From the NCBI RefSeq assembly GCF_000145035.1, contig NC_014389.1, positions 186,001-250,000 of the forward strand: 64,000 bases of DNA. The letters run 5' to 3'. Shown here one piece after another: positions 33,443 to 42,300 of the stretch. This DNA is from Butyrivibrio proteoclasticus B316 (GTDB taxonomy: Bacteria; Bacillota; Clostridia; Lachnospirales; Lachnospiraceae). A program made the position numbers and the translations under genes. A model generated the notes under the pieces. It made no database searches, was not told the DNA's origin, and saw nothing but the letters and a program-made list of their open reading frames with translations. How positions within the stretch are numbered: position 1 is the first letter of the stretch; each line of letters opens with the position of its first letter.

Positions 33443-35374
33443 TTATTTAACATAAAAAGAATGGTTGCCTATAGTTGGCATTTGGCTGTATTTATGCCAA
33501 CCATTCCAATTATCATCATTGGACGAAGTGCGCTTAAAACCTATAACTTCGTCAGATGGGAAGATTCTTAGTTCTCCATCTAAAACTTTTCTGCATACAA
33601 GATATATATCCTGATTTATATCTCCGTCTGACATACGCGTTGCCTTTTTGTATGTAGAAAACTGCTTGTTTGCGGATACAACGCCCTCAACAGACGTCTG
33701 TGCAAAATACGGGCTCAATATCCTGTTTCTTATTACCTGTGCTACGCCAACCCAGCCGTTATATCCCTCTGCCTGTGCCTCACACATGACAATTTTTGTC
33801 ATGAGGATAAGCTCACTTTCTGTATATGTAATTGCAGAGCTGTTACTAGCTATATGTATTATTGTTTCCTGTACCGGTTCTGCTTCAGGCTCGGGTTCAG
33901 AAACAACTTCTGTCTCCGGAGCTGGAGTAACTTCCTGTGACTTCTCTTCTTTCTTTACTTCTTTTGCTTCCTGAGTTTCAGTAGTTTCAACAGGCTTTTC
34001 TTTATTCTTTTCTTCTTTCTTGGTCTCTGCCTTTTTGTCGTCAATCTTTTTTACGGATGATTCAGCTACGATTGCAAATGAAGTCTCATTTGTGGTTTCG
34101 TCGTCTTTTTGTACTTCCGTGATAATAAATCTCTCTGAATCATCCTTTAGAAGATTAAGCCTTCTATATACTGAAAATTTACTATTGTTGCTTATGGTTA
34201 CGGTATTGGCAGTTGAAGAACAATGAATCCAGTAACCGTCTCCTAGATACATTCCAATATGGTTGGTACGCGCTTTGTTATCCGGATAAAATAGTCCAAA
34301 ATCACCCGGCTGAAGATCTGATGCAGATATAGGATACAGATCATCTTTAGAGCTCAGGAAATCGTTTGTACCGACAAGCCTGTCCCAGTTGTCATATCCT
34401 GCAGTCCGAAGTATCCACTGCACATATCCGGAACAGTCAAGACCTTTCTGCTTTCCGTTCTCATCGAACGTGTACCATGTGTTATCAAAGCCTGCCATGT
34501 CAGATTTTCCGCCCCATTCGTATGGCACTTTACCTATAATAGATGCAGCAATCTGAATGAGCTGTTTTCTTATAGTCACATCTGTCATTGCAATGGCTTC
34601 ATTGATTATTTTTTCATCTTCTTCGCTGAGTCCCAGGCCTCTTTGAAGGAATGTTGTCTGATCAAGGTTTGCCTTGCCCATGATCCTGTCCATGGCCTCA
34701 TGTCTTTTTTCCTCAGTATCCTCATGGTCTTTTCTGTCAAGGCCAAATGTTTCGTAAATACTTTCAAGAGAAGCTACGCTTAGGGTTACTTCCAGATATT
34801 TCGTAGTCACCTTTTTAAGATCATGCACTTCTGTCCCGGTCATTATGTAATTGCCGTCGTCGTTTTCTTCATAGATTCCGACTTCGGTAGGCTCAGTCAG
34901 GTAATAAGTTCCATCCTTTTTATAAATGCCGTCACCCATTGAGACGTATTTATCCATTACTTCAGGGATGTACTCTTCTATCTGTGCTTCTTCTGTTACA
35001 TAAGTGACAAAATCAATCTGGTTTATTCCCTCGCCCATCGACATGCCATTATCCATGCAGTATTCCTGTATGGTTGCATATGCGGCGATGAATCTTTCGT
35101 AGTCATAATTTGAAAAGGGAGTTCCCTGGTCATTAAAAGATTCAAGGGATAGTTCATAGTCATATCCGCCATCATGACAGTCGTCCGAAAGCTTCTCTTT
35201 GGCATTCTCATAAGAACGCTCCATGATGGCTTCCATTTCTAGTACCGTGCGGGTGATATTATCCCTGATCTGGTCATCATTCGATTTTGCTAACACCGGT
35301 AATCCGGTTACGTTACAGGCAATAATAAGCGCAGCTAAAACTACACTTAAAGTCTGTTTAAGTCTAAGTTGCAT
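33443..35374 (-). CDS. Secreted NlpC/P60 peptidase plus SleB-type wall hydrolase
   Basis: Signal peptide (cut near VLA-KSNDD). The middle (about residues 270-390) is NlpC/P60: Cys in KGLDCSGYVQW, LQPGDFGLFY, and His in TNHIGMYLGDGYW. A Glu/Lys/Pro-rich linker follows (about 420-500). The C-terminus (about 510-643) is a SleB-type domain: LMTKIVMCEAQAEGYNGWVG, then AQVIRNRI. The two enzymes would cut peptide stems and glycan strands, opening the wall for the pilus or conjugation channel. It has its own GTGCAG-box promoter and lies directly upstream of the Tad-like operon. Confidence 0.9.
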   Translation of the reverse strand: MQLRLKQTLSVVLAALIIACNVTGLPVLAKSNDDQIRDNITRTVLEMEAIMERSYENAKEKLSDDCHDGGYDYELSLESFNDQGTPFSNYDYERFIAAYATIQEYCMDNGMSMGEGINQIDFVTYVTEEAQIEEYIPEVMDKYVSMGDGIYKKDGTYYLTEPTEVGIYEENDDGNYIMTGTEVHDLKKVTTKYLEVTLSVASLESIYETFGLDRKDHEDTEEKRHEAMDRIMGKANLDQTTFLQRGLGLSEEDEKIINEAIAMTDVTIRKQLIQIAASIIGKVPYEWGGKSDMAGFDNTWYTFDENGKQKGLDCSGYVQWILRTAGYDNWDRLVGTNDFLSSKDDLYPISASDLQPGDFGLFYPDNKARTNHIGMYLGDGYWIHCSSTANTVTISNNSKFSVYRRLNLLKDDSERFIITEVQKDDETTNETSFAIVAESSVKKIDDKKAETKKEEKNKEKPVETTETQEAKEVKKEEKSQEVTPAPETEVVSEPEPEAEPVQETIIHIASNSSAITYTESELILMTKIVMCEAQAEGYNGWVGVAQVIRNRILSPYFAQTSVEGVVSANKQFSTYKKATRMSDGDINQDIYLVCRKVLDGELRIFPSDEVIGFKRTSSNDDNWNGWHKYSQMPTIGNHSFYVK

Positions 35375-35436
35375 TATTGTCTCCTCGCGATCCTTGCTGT
35401 TTGCAATAACCGACTTAGATTATGGCTATTTACCAA

Positions 35437-35474
35437 ATCGTAAATCCTATAAGCCATTCAAACTATTTCTGCAC
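35437..35474 (-). promoter_or_regulatory. GTGCAG-box promoter of the wall hydrolase gene
   Basis: GTGCAGAAATAGT (35462-35474, minus strand), exactly 19 bases, then TACGAT (35437-35442). A CCATAAT motif lies further downstream near 35420. Confidence 0.6.
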
Positions 35475-35605
35475 AAATTCGTTTTTGGGATATATTTTTT
35501 AATAATAATCCGTCAATATTGTATTAATTTCCCTAATTTTTCCGCACAAAAATAAGCCTGCTTATCAACAGCAGGTTTTATCACGATTTTGGTCTATCAT
35601 GCAAA

Positions 35606-35627
35606 AAGCGGACCACAAGGGTCCGCT
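35606..35627 (-). terminator. Terminator of the nuclease gene
   Basis: AAGCGGACC/GGTCCGCTT hairpin followed by TTTTTGCATG on the minus strand. A second hairpin (AGCCTGC/GCAGGTT, near 35552-35577) with ATTTTTG lies just beyond. Confidence 0.85.
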
Positions 35628-35634
35628 TATATAC

Positions 35635-36354
35635 TTATCTTTCTACAATTTCTCTGTATCCATCATACTGCCAAAGCCCTTTTTGTCCGTCATTTGCCTT
35701 CTTACAGATCTTGTTAAAGTTTTCTGCGTACTTGCAGTTTGGCTTAAATACCTTATCAATTGCATATCCATCTGAAAGGATCTGATAGTTCAGCATATCT
35801 TCCAGTCCAGAAGGCTCTTTCTTTGTCCAGACATAAGCAAGAGTCCTGTTATACTTATCTGTCATATGGATGTCGTATTCAAGATAAAGCACATCTGTGT
35901 TTGATAAAAGCTTCTTAGTATGCTCACTTGCCATCTTGCCATACTCATTGTTTTTAGATGCATCTGAGTGCACTGATTCAGGAGTATCAATTCCAATAAG
36001 ACGTACCTTATATTCGAGGCCATCTTCGCCAATCACGACAAGAGTGTCTCCATCTACAACGGATACAAGGATAACTTCTTCAAAAGCATTTTCATTCTTT
36101 TCTGTATCCAATGAGAGCTTTTTCTCAATATCTTCTTTTATCTGGCCTATCTTTTCAGACGCCTGTTCAGTTGCAGCCTCGGTTACTTCATCTGTCTTTT
36201 CTTTAGCATAGCTTATAGCAAGGTTCTTAAGTTCTGCTACTGCTTCATTTACAACGGTATTCTCTTCCGGGGCTTTTACCTGCTTATTCATTCCTAAAGA
36301 ACAGATACAGCTGCCGATCAGGCAGAGGATTACAAATTTTGATAACTTCTTCAT
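35635..36354 (-). CDS. Secreted thermonuclease (SNase-like)
   Basis: Signal peptide (residues 1-25), a Lys/Glu-rich spacer to about residue 90, then the staphylococcal nuclease domain: SVVDGDTLVVIG, VRLIGIDTPES, then EYDIHMTDKYNRTLAYVW with catalytic-type Arg/Asp. It degrades extracellular DNA and RNA. On a conjugative element it might clear competing DNA or provide nucleotides; that is inference. A second motif, YATQFNK-like tail (YAIDKVFKPNCKYAENF), supports the family. Confidence 0.9.
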   Translation of the reverse strand: MKKLSKFVILCLIGSCICSLGMNKQVKAPEENTVVNEAVAELKNLAISYAKEKTDEVTEAATEQASEKIGQIKEDIEKKLSLDTEKNENAFEEVILVSVVDGDTLVVIGEDGLEYKVRLIGIDTPESVHSDASKNNEYGKMASEHTKKLLSNTDVLYLEYDIHMTDKYNRTLAYVWTKKEPSGLEDMLNYQILSDGYAIDKVFKPNCKYAENFNKICKKANDGQKGLWQYDGYREIVER

Positions 36355-36445
36355 AGGTTTTTCTCCTTATTAAACTATCATTTATTCATACCTATCTTTA
36401 ATATGTATTTTTCTGATAAAAATAATGCCCTGCGAGCACAATAAA

Positions 36446-36478
36446 AGCCTGCATATCCCAAACGGGATAATACAGGCT
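36446..36478 (-). terminator. Terminator of the 36506-36715 gene
   Basis: AGCCTG/CAGGCT hairpin with an inner ATCCCG/CGGGAT stem, followed by TTTATT on the minus strand. Confidence 0.75.
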
Positions 36479-36505
36479 ATAAAATAAATGTTACAACTAG
36501 GTACT

Positions 36506-36715
36506 TCAACGGTTTTGGTTATTTCCGTCATTCTTTCTTGACTCATACCAATCTTGATAACCGATGATACAATCGATAACCGCATCGACAAAGAGTGCCA
36601 CCCAGGATACCCAGGCTGGAACAGGTGTAAAGAGTACGACTACCATAAGTACCACGTTTACGAAATTGAGGCATAAAGCAAGAAATTTGATTGTCTGTTT
36701 TGCTTTCTTAGACAT
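36506..36715 (-). CDS. Small two-segment membrane protein
   Basis: A 69-residue protein with two hydrophobic helices (about residues 8-30 and 34-54), basic N-terminus and polar C-terminus. No family recognised. AGAGG stands before the ATG and it has its own terminator, so it is likely real. Confidence 0.6.
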   Translation of the reverse strand: MSKKAKQTIKFLALCLNFVNVVLMVVVLFTPVPAWVSWVALFVDAVIDCIIGYQDWYESRKNDGNNQNR

Positions 36716-36815
36716 CTTTCTTTACCTCTCTTATATAATTATTCTCCATAATATCTATATAACTGACATTAAGAAGTTATTTGTATTATGTTTCATATAA
36801 AATAAAATAAAATCT

Positions 36816-36853
36816 GTGCAGAAAAATATACCGGAAACTATATGTGGTATATT
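36816..36853 (+). promoter_or_regulatory. GTGCAG-box promoter of the 36896-37129 gene
   Basis: GTGCAGAAAAATA (36816-36828), exactly 19 bases, then TATATT (36848-36853), 42 bases before the ATG. Confidence 0.7.
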
Positions 36854-36895
36854 ATCAATATAGAAATACAACTTATGTTATGAAAGGAATTACCA

Positions 36896-37129
36896 ATGAG
36901 CAAGATCGTTGACTTTAATACAAGAAATACAGAAGATTTAGAACTTACAGAATATGAAAAGCAGGTAATGCGAGAGATCGCAGATGATGACAGAGAACTT
37001 GGCGCACACAGCCTTGATGTTTTAAGGCGTCAAAATAGAGATGAGATCCGCGTAAAGAACGGCCTCGATAGAAAGGAAGCCCCAGCAGCACTGTTTAGAG
37101 AAGCTATTCAGGCAGCTTATGAGGAGTAA
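36896..37129 (+). CDS. Small acidic helical protein, unrecognised
   Basis: A 77-residue, highly charged protein (LTEYEKQVMREIADDDREL) predicted to be all helix, with no Cys. It is one of only four plus-strand genes, with a perfect GTGCAG-box promoter, GAAAGGAATT site and a bidirectional terminator. Size and charge would fit a small regulator or anti-factor, but nothing proves this. Confidence 0.65.
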   Translation: MSKIVDFNTRNTEDLELTEYEKQVMREIADDDRELGAHSLDVLRRQNRDEIRVKNGLDRKEAPAALFREAIQAAYEE

Positions 37130-37147
37130 AATAAATAGTCGCATGCA

Positions 37148-37174
37148 AAAACGCTCTGGAAACCAGAGCGTTTT
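37148..37174. terminator. Bidirectional terminator
   Basis: AAAACGCTCTGG-AAA-CCAGAGCGTTTT serves the convergent genes at 36896 (plus) and 37607 (minus). Confidence 0.85.
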
Positions 37175-37193
37175 ATTTTTATTTCTTATTGAT

Positions 37194-37607
37194 TCATGCT
37201 TCGGCAGCATATGTTGAGACCATTAGGTATGAAATAACCTGGTCTAAAACCTCCGCCTTTGCTTCACGAAATGATACCCACTCCTCTTCGGAGCATTCTT
37301 TTCTTGAACATCCGATTACTCCATCGAACAGTCTTGCGTTCTTTTTCTGCTTATAAACCTTTTTAAGAATTGTAAGGTTGGTAAAAGCATTGTCGATGTC
37401 ACGTCCAAGCTGCTCTCTTACAGCATCAGGGTCTTCAGAAGAAGTATTCTGCCATCCTTTGCCATATCCTGTAGGATAGAGTACCTTTGACAGCTTTTTG
37501 TCTGTTCTTATATAGTAAGTCAGACTCTTCTGGAAGTTTGCAAGTTCCTCTGAACCAGCCATGTCACAAAGCATGTTTTCAAGTACAATGTAATTAATTT
37601 CTATCAT
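37194..37607 (-). CDS. Unrecognised 137-residue protein
   Basis: Mostly helical, no signal peptide, with one C-x5-C pair (GCSRKECSEE). GCAGGAGGATAATAAA precedes the ATG. The promoter is not obvious; there is no GTGCAG box in the 170 bases upstream. Function unknown. Confidence 0.65.
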   Translation of the reverse strand: MIEINYIVLENMLCDMAGSEELANFQKSLTYYIRTDKKLSKVLYPTGYGKGWQNTSSEDPDAVREQLGRDIDNAFTNLTILKKVYKQKKNARLFDGVIGCSRKECSEEEWVSFREAKAEVLDQVISYLMVSTYAAEA

Positions 37608-37751
37608 TTTATTATCCTCCTGCCCTTTAGGCTCACAAAATACGGTGCTGACAACCGCCTCTCTACATATTATTTTCCATCAATGTTTCAGCTTACATTA
37701 ATTAACACTTTCAATATGTCTCTTCTTAAAAATAATAAAATACCGTAAAAA

Positions 37752-37774
37752 AACCCGGCAGATTTCTGCCGGGT
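37752..37774 (-). terminator. Terminator of the 37783-38595 lipoprotein gene
   Basis: ACCCGGCAG-AAAT-CTGCCGGGT followed by TTTTTTTACGG on the minus strand. Confidence 0.9.
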
Positions 37775-37782
37775 GCATGTAC

Positions 37783-38595
37783 TTATGCTCTGCTAAGAGC
37801 TTCTGTCATTTTTACTGTAAGATCTGCATATGTCACTACATCTTCGAAGTTCTCAAACTCTGAAGGACGGGAAGAATCCCATCTTGAGCATACTGCAATA
37901 TCATTTTCACTAGCTACAGATTCAATGTTGTATGTATATCCGATGAAATTCTCGAGCCTGTCAAAAAACAGATACATTCCCTGAGATGTACCATCATCAT
38001 AAGTCACTTCTGCTTTTACAACATCATAGCTTTCTTCGTCTGTAAAAACTCCAACAAATTCAAGGCTATCTTCCTTTACAGCTCCGTTTCCCATTGAAAC
38101 AGTAAATCCCTCAGCTGTATCTGGAGCATAATATATATGATATCCCTCGCCTTCACTAACTTTAAGGTAAGAGCCGGCGTCATCAGTATACATTGAATAA
38201 ACAAGGCTATTATCGTTGCCGTAAACAGCCCCATACGTAATACTGGCATCTTGGTTAAACGCCATTTCCATTTCGCTTGTCTTTATCATTACTCCGTCAC
38301 TGTCCATAAGCTCATTAAAAGAACTTACCAGACGTTCTTTTTCATCATTGCCAAGCTCTCTTGTTTCTTTTACAAACCCTTTTTCCCTAACGATTTCCTC
38401 TGCTTCCATGTCAAGGCTAAGCTCTGAAACGCTTTCTGATGAATCTGTAAGAGCTGCCGCCTCCCCAGGCTTTACTGTTGGCTGTGCCTGCACAAGAGGT
38501 ACCTTGGCCTGATCTGCCGAAAGCTCTGCAGTATTACCACATCCTGTAAGAACTGCAGAAAAAGCAATCAGGGTGCATATAAATTTCTTTTTCAT
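37783..38595 (-). CDS. Lipoprotein, unrecognised
   Basis: A lipoprotein signal peptide (MKKKFICTLIAFSAVLTGC, lipobox LTGC) is followed by a Ser/Glu-rich linker and a ~170-residue beta-rich domain of unknown family. The start at 38595 is chosen because AAAGGAG lies before it and it opens the signal peptide; the longer frame runs into the uracil-DNA glycosylase gene. Part of the same operon as ung. Confidence 0.75.
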   Translation of the reverse strand: MKKKFICTLIAFSAVLTGCGNTAELSADQAKVPLVQAQPTVKPGEAAALTDSSESVSELSLDMEAEEIVREKGFVKETRELGNDEKERLVSSFNELMDSDGVMIKTSEMEMAFNQDASITYGAVYGNDNSLVYSMYTDDAGSYLKVSEGEGYHIYYAPDTAEGFTVSMGNGAVKEDSLEFVGVFTDEESYDVVKAEVTYDDGTSQGMYLFFDRLENFIGYTYNIESVASENDIAVCSRWDSSRPSEFENFEDVVTYADLTVKMTEALSRA

Positions 38596-38611
38596 CGTTG
38601 TATATCTCCTT

Positions 38612-39259
38612 TTACATCCATTTGATCGGTTCTTTGCCGTTCTGGGTAAGATACTCATTGGCTTTTATAAAGTGATCACATCCAAAGAATCCCCTTCTTG
38701 CAGATAGCGGGCTTGGATGTACCGCCTTTAGTACAAGATGATTCTTGTTTGTAAGTAAAGTTTCCTTTCTCTGGGCGTCATTACCCCAGAGCATAAAAAC
38801 AATCGGCTGTTCCTGCCCATCGATAAGTTTTATGGCATTATCTGTGATAGTCTCCCATCCATGTTTCCTATGGGAACCAGCTTCATGCGAACGGACAGTA
38901 AGTACTGTATTTAACAAAAATACGCCCTGCTTTGTCCAGTCTGAAAGATCTCCGTTAGTTCTGATAACTCCCCCAAATTCATTATGGAGTTCTTTGAAGA
39001 TATTATTTAAAGATCTTGGTGGTTTCTGTCCTTCATTAACTGAAAAGGCAAGCCCCATAGCATCACCGGGGGTAGGATATGGATCCTGTCCAATGATGAC
39101 GGCCTTAATATCCTCTAAAGGACACCTGTCAAAAGCCTTGAACACATCTTCTTCGCATGGAAATACTTCTGCTTCTTTCCTTTCCTTTTCAAGGAACTTG
39201 TTAAGGCTTATCCCATATTCAGTCTTTAATTCTTTTTCAAGAAATTCTTCCCAGTTCAT
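38612..39259 (-). CDS. ung: Uracil-DNA glycosylase (family 1)
   Basis: Removes uracil from DNA as the first step of base excision repair. The water-activating box is GQDPYPTPGDAMGLAF and the DNA-intercalation loop is HPSPLSARRGFFG; also VFLLNTVLTV and VFMLWGNDAQ. The length of 215 residues is normal. The start is at MNWEEF (39259), after AAGGAG-type site; the longer frame overlaps the upstream terminator. A plasmid-borne copy fits the other private repair and replication genes. Confidence 0.95.
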   Translation of the reverse strand: MNWEEFLEKELKTEYGISLNKFLEKERKEAEVFPCEEDVFKAFDRCPLEDIKAVIIGQDPYPTPGDAMGLAFSVNEGQKPPRSLNNIFKELHNEFGGVIRTNGDLSDWTKQGVFLLNTVLTVRSHEAGSHRKHGWETITDNAIKLIDGQEQPIVFMLWGNDAQRKETLLTNKNHLVLKAVHPSPLSARRGFFGCDHFIKANEYLTQNGKEPIKWM

Positions 39260-39283
39260 AATTTTTCCTTTACTCCTTAAAAA

Positions 39284-39304
39284 CAGGCGCCATGTTGGCG
39301 CCTG
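39284..39304 (-). terminator. Terminator of the giant protein gene
   Basis: CAGGCGCC-AACAT-GGCGCCTG then TTTTTAAGG on the minus strand; read-through would reach ung. Confidence 0.8.
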
Positions 39305-39312
39305 CATAAGGC

Positions 39313-42300
39313 TTATAAGCCAAGGACTAAGTCCATTGGAATGTAGTAGCACTGTTGATAATAAGAATCACTTCTGCTTCTGTAATACGTTCCGCCTCCT
39401 GTACAGTCTACACTTACATGTTTTCCTGTAACAGGATCAATACCTATGTAGATAAGGGCATGATCTCCCGCGCCATCTCCGATAGCTCCGTCATAGTGAA
39501 GAAGGATATCTCCGGGTTTTATCGCGCCATCAAACTTTCTGTGAGGAAGTCCTGATGACCAGAAGCTTGCTGTAGAATATGTCTTTTGCAGTACGTCATA
39601 CCAGCATCTTGATACATATCCTGAACAGTCATTAAGACCTCCATCTGAAAGTGAATCTCCGTGATGTTTTTGTGAGTATCCGATCTTTCCAACATATCTG
39701 AGTGCGGTAACTATTGCATTTCTTCTTGCTGGCCATGACGGATCGTCTTTATATAACTCATCTAGTCTTGCAAGAATTTCAATCTGTTCGGAATTTGTAA
39801 TCTGTGTAGCAAGGCCTGTGGCAGTTCCGTCATTTTCGCCACCGACAGTTCCTGTCATCTTGATGTTATAAAGATCTTCCCAGTTATCATCAAGCTTACT
39901 TGCTGCAGAATCTATATGTATGATATCCCATCCAATAAAGTTATCAGCAGATTGAGCAGATGGACTCCACTTTGAAACGGTACCATATTTATGGGTAAAT
40001 GACGCATCTACATCAAACAGATCTCTTGATGCATCTCTTGCCTGCTGGGTAGGCTCCTCAATATCTCCGCCTACATATTCTACATAAAATGGTTCTCCTG
40101 TTTCATTATCGTACAGAGTATGGAAAGTAGCTTTAACATTTCCTTCATCGTCATATGCAGCATGTTCGTTGATAAGTCCGCCTTCTACTGCTTCTGCGAT
40201 CTCCTCTTCTTCAGTCATCTTTGAAGTATACTGTGTCTTATCGTGTATTCTCATAGCCTTTGTCATGTGATATACACCGCCAGTAACAATAACCTTGAAA
40301 TGTCCGCCACAGTAGTATCCGGTATGATCGGCTTGGCAGTTATGAGACCATGCATACTCATAAACATGATAGATGTTATGTTCTACGCCATTTTCGTCTG
40401 TATAGCTGTCTACGAGCTCTTTTAATACCTTTACAACATATGTCATTCCGCCGTCTGGACTATAGATTTCTGAATAACCATAACTGTCTCCGACAACCTC
40501 GGTTACGAATGGAATTTCATCTGGACTCCAAGTAGCTTCTGCTTCGACATTACCATCATCGGCAACAACTCCAACATATAACCAGCAATCGCTGTTACCA
40601 TATTCGACAGTTACCTGAACCCATCTTTCACCATCACTTCCAGGAGCGACACAGACATCACTTTCCATTTCAGGGCTTGCTTTTGCAGCAGGCTCAACTG
40701 ATGGACAATACTCGTCTTCGTAGTACAGGTCATTATCGCTGTCATACTTATAAGCAAACTGATCAAACTCCTTGCATCCGTAGCCATGGTAATTAGGCTT
40801 GCCACTTGGGACTTTGTCTCTTGGTCCGGTTTTAGTACCAAGATAATCGCCAGCTGCTTCATCATAATATCCTGTCAGATCAGTTTCTCTCTGGTCTACA
40901 ATGCCCGAACACATTTCACCCCAGGTATATGCAGTATCCTGTTCTCCCTGATCAGTAGAAAGTGTTTCCGGGTGCTCTGCTGCCCATGTCTCCATTGTTC
41001 TGAGAGTTGGATGAAGTGCCATCTGAAGAGAATATTCCTCAGTATGGGAGTAATTAAATAATGGAGCACAGTAAAGCATGTACATTTTAGTTCGCTGTTT
41101 TTCAACCTGCTGAACCCACCAGTCATCATATGCTGGGATTGTTCTCAAAAGATTATTTATAGCTCTGGCGATACCCTGTACCGCTGCACTCACAAATTTT
41201 TTAATCGCATTCCAGGCTCTTGATGCAAACACTCCTGCTTTTTTTAAGAAGTTGTTAGATTCCCCTAAATCATCCTCCGCATATTCATAATCTTCAGCAG
41301 CTTTATCGCTTTGTGTCTGCGCGGTCATTGCCATTGCTACAATCTCTTTTACATTGCTTGTAAGACCTGCAGAAACATCTCCAATTCCCCTGAACCTTAC
41401 TTCGACGCCACCGTCGAGAAGTCTTATCCATTTATATGCTCCCGGATCCTCAATTGTATTTGAGCCTTCCGGCGCATTAGGAAATGGCTCCGGTCCTTTT
41501 GCAGCTCCTGATTGTGTATAGGCTCCGTCAAATAATCCTTCGCCCCATTCTTCGAGCTGATATTCCGTTTCAATAATCTCTGTTACGTAATCTTCAGAAC
41601 TCATTCTGAAGTGATCAAAGTCTACGTTTCCGTCAGGAAGCCAGTCTGAATACTTGCCTGACAGGAAATCAAGATGCAGGGCATCGCCTGGCTTAATTAG
41701 CTCGAATTTTAAATAATGTGCCCATGAAGCCTCATTTTCCAAAAGGCCGTAATATACATTACCCATGATAGTCGACTGTATCTCTTCATATCTTGGGTCA
41801 TCCTCTTCATCGCTGTTTGCAAAGAAAAATCCTGTGATCATGTCGAGGATAAGCGCTATACTAAGAAGTCCTATTGCAAACTTGATATAAAGCCATATAG
41901 CAGCAACGATCATTCCAATAAAAGGTTTAAGGAATGTGATTATATGTCTTATAATGGCCCTTTTTAACTTTGAGAACCCAGAAAAAAACCTTCCCATAAG
42001 AGTTCGTCTAAATCTCTGAACCACGGCAATTCTGATATTATTCTGGATAGCTCTCACGCGCAGTATAGCTCTTCCGACATGTGTTCTTTTTAATACTCTT
42101 TTGGCGCCATTTTTTAAATGCTTTTTGGCTCTTCCTTTAAGACCTTTGATACGTTCATTTCTATCTGCCCACCTATCGGCTCTTCTTCGTGCCTGTTTTT
42201 TAGCATCCTTCATCTGTTTTGCTTTTCTTCTTGCAGCATCGATACGATCCTGAGGGGCACCTCTCTTTTTAAGCCTTTTTATTCTGTCCTGATATGATTT

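Noticed and set aside
39260..39352. Longer start for uracil-DNA glycosylase
   Set aside because: The extra 31 residues fall in the terminator of the upstream gene and are absent from the family.
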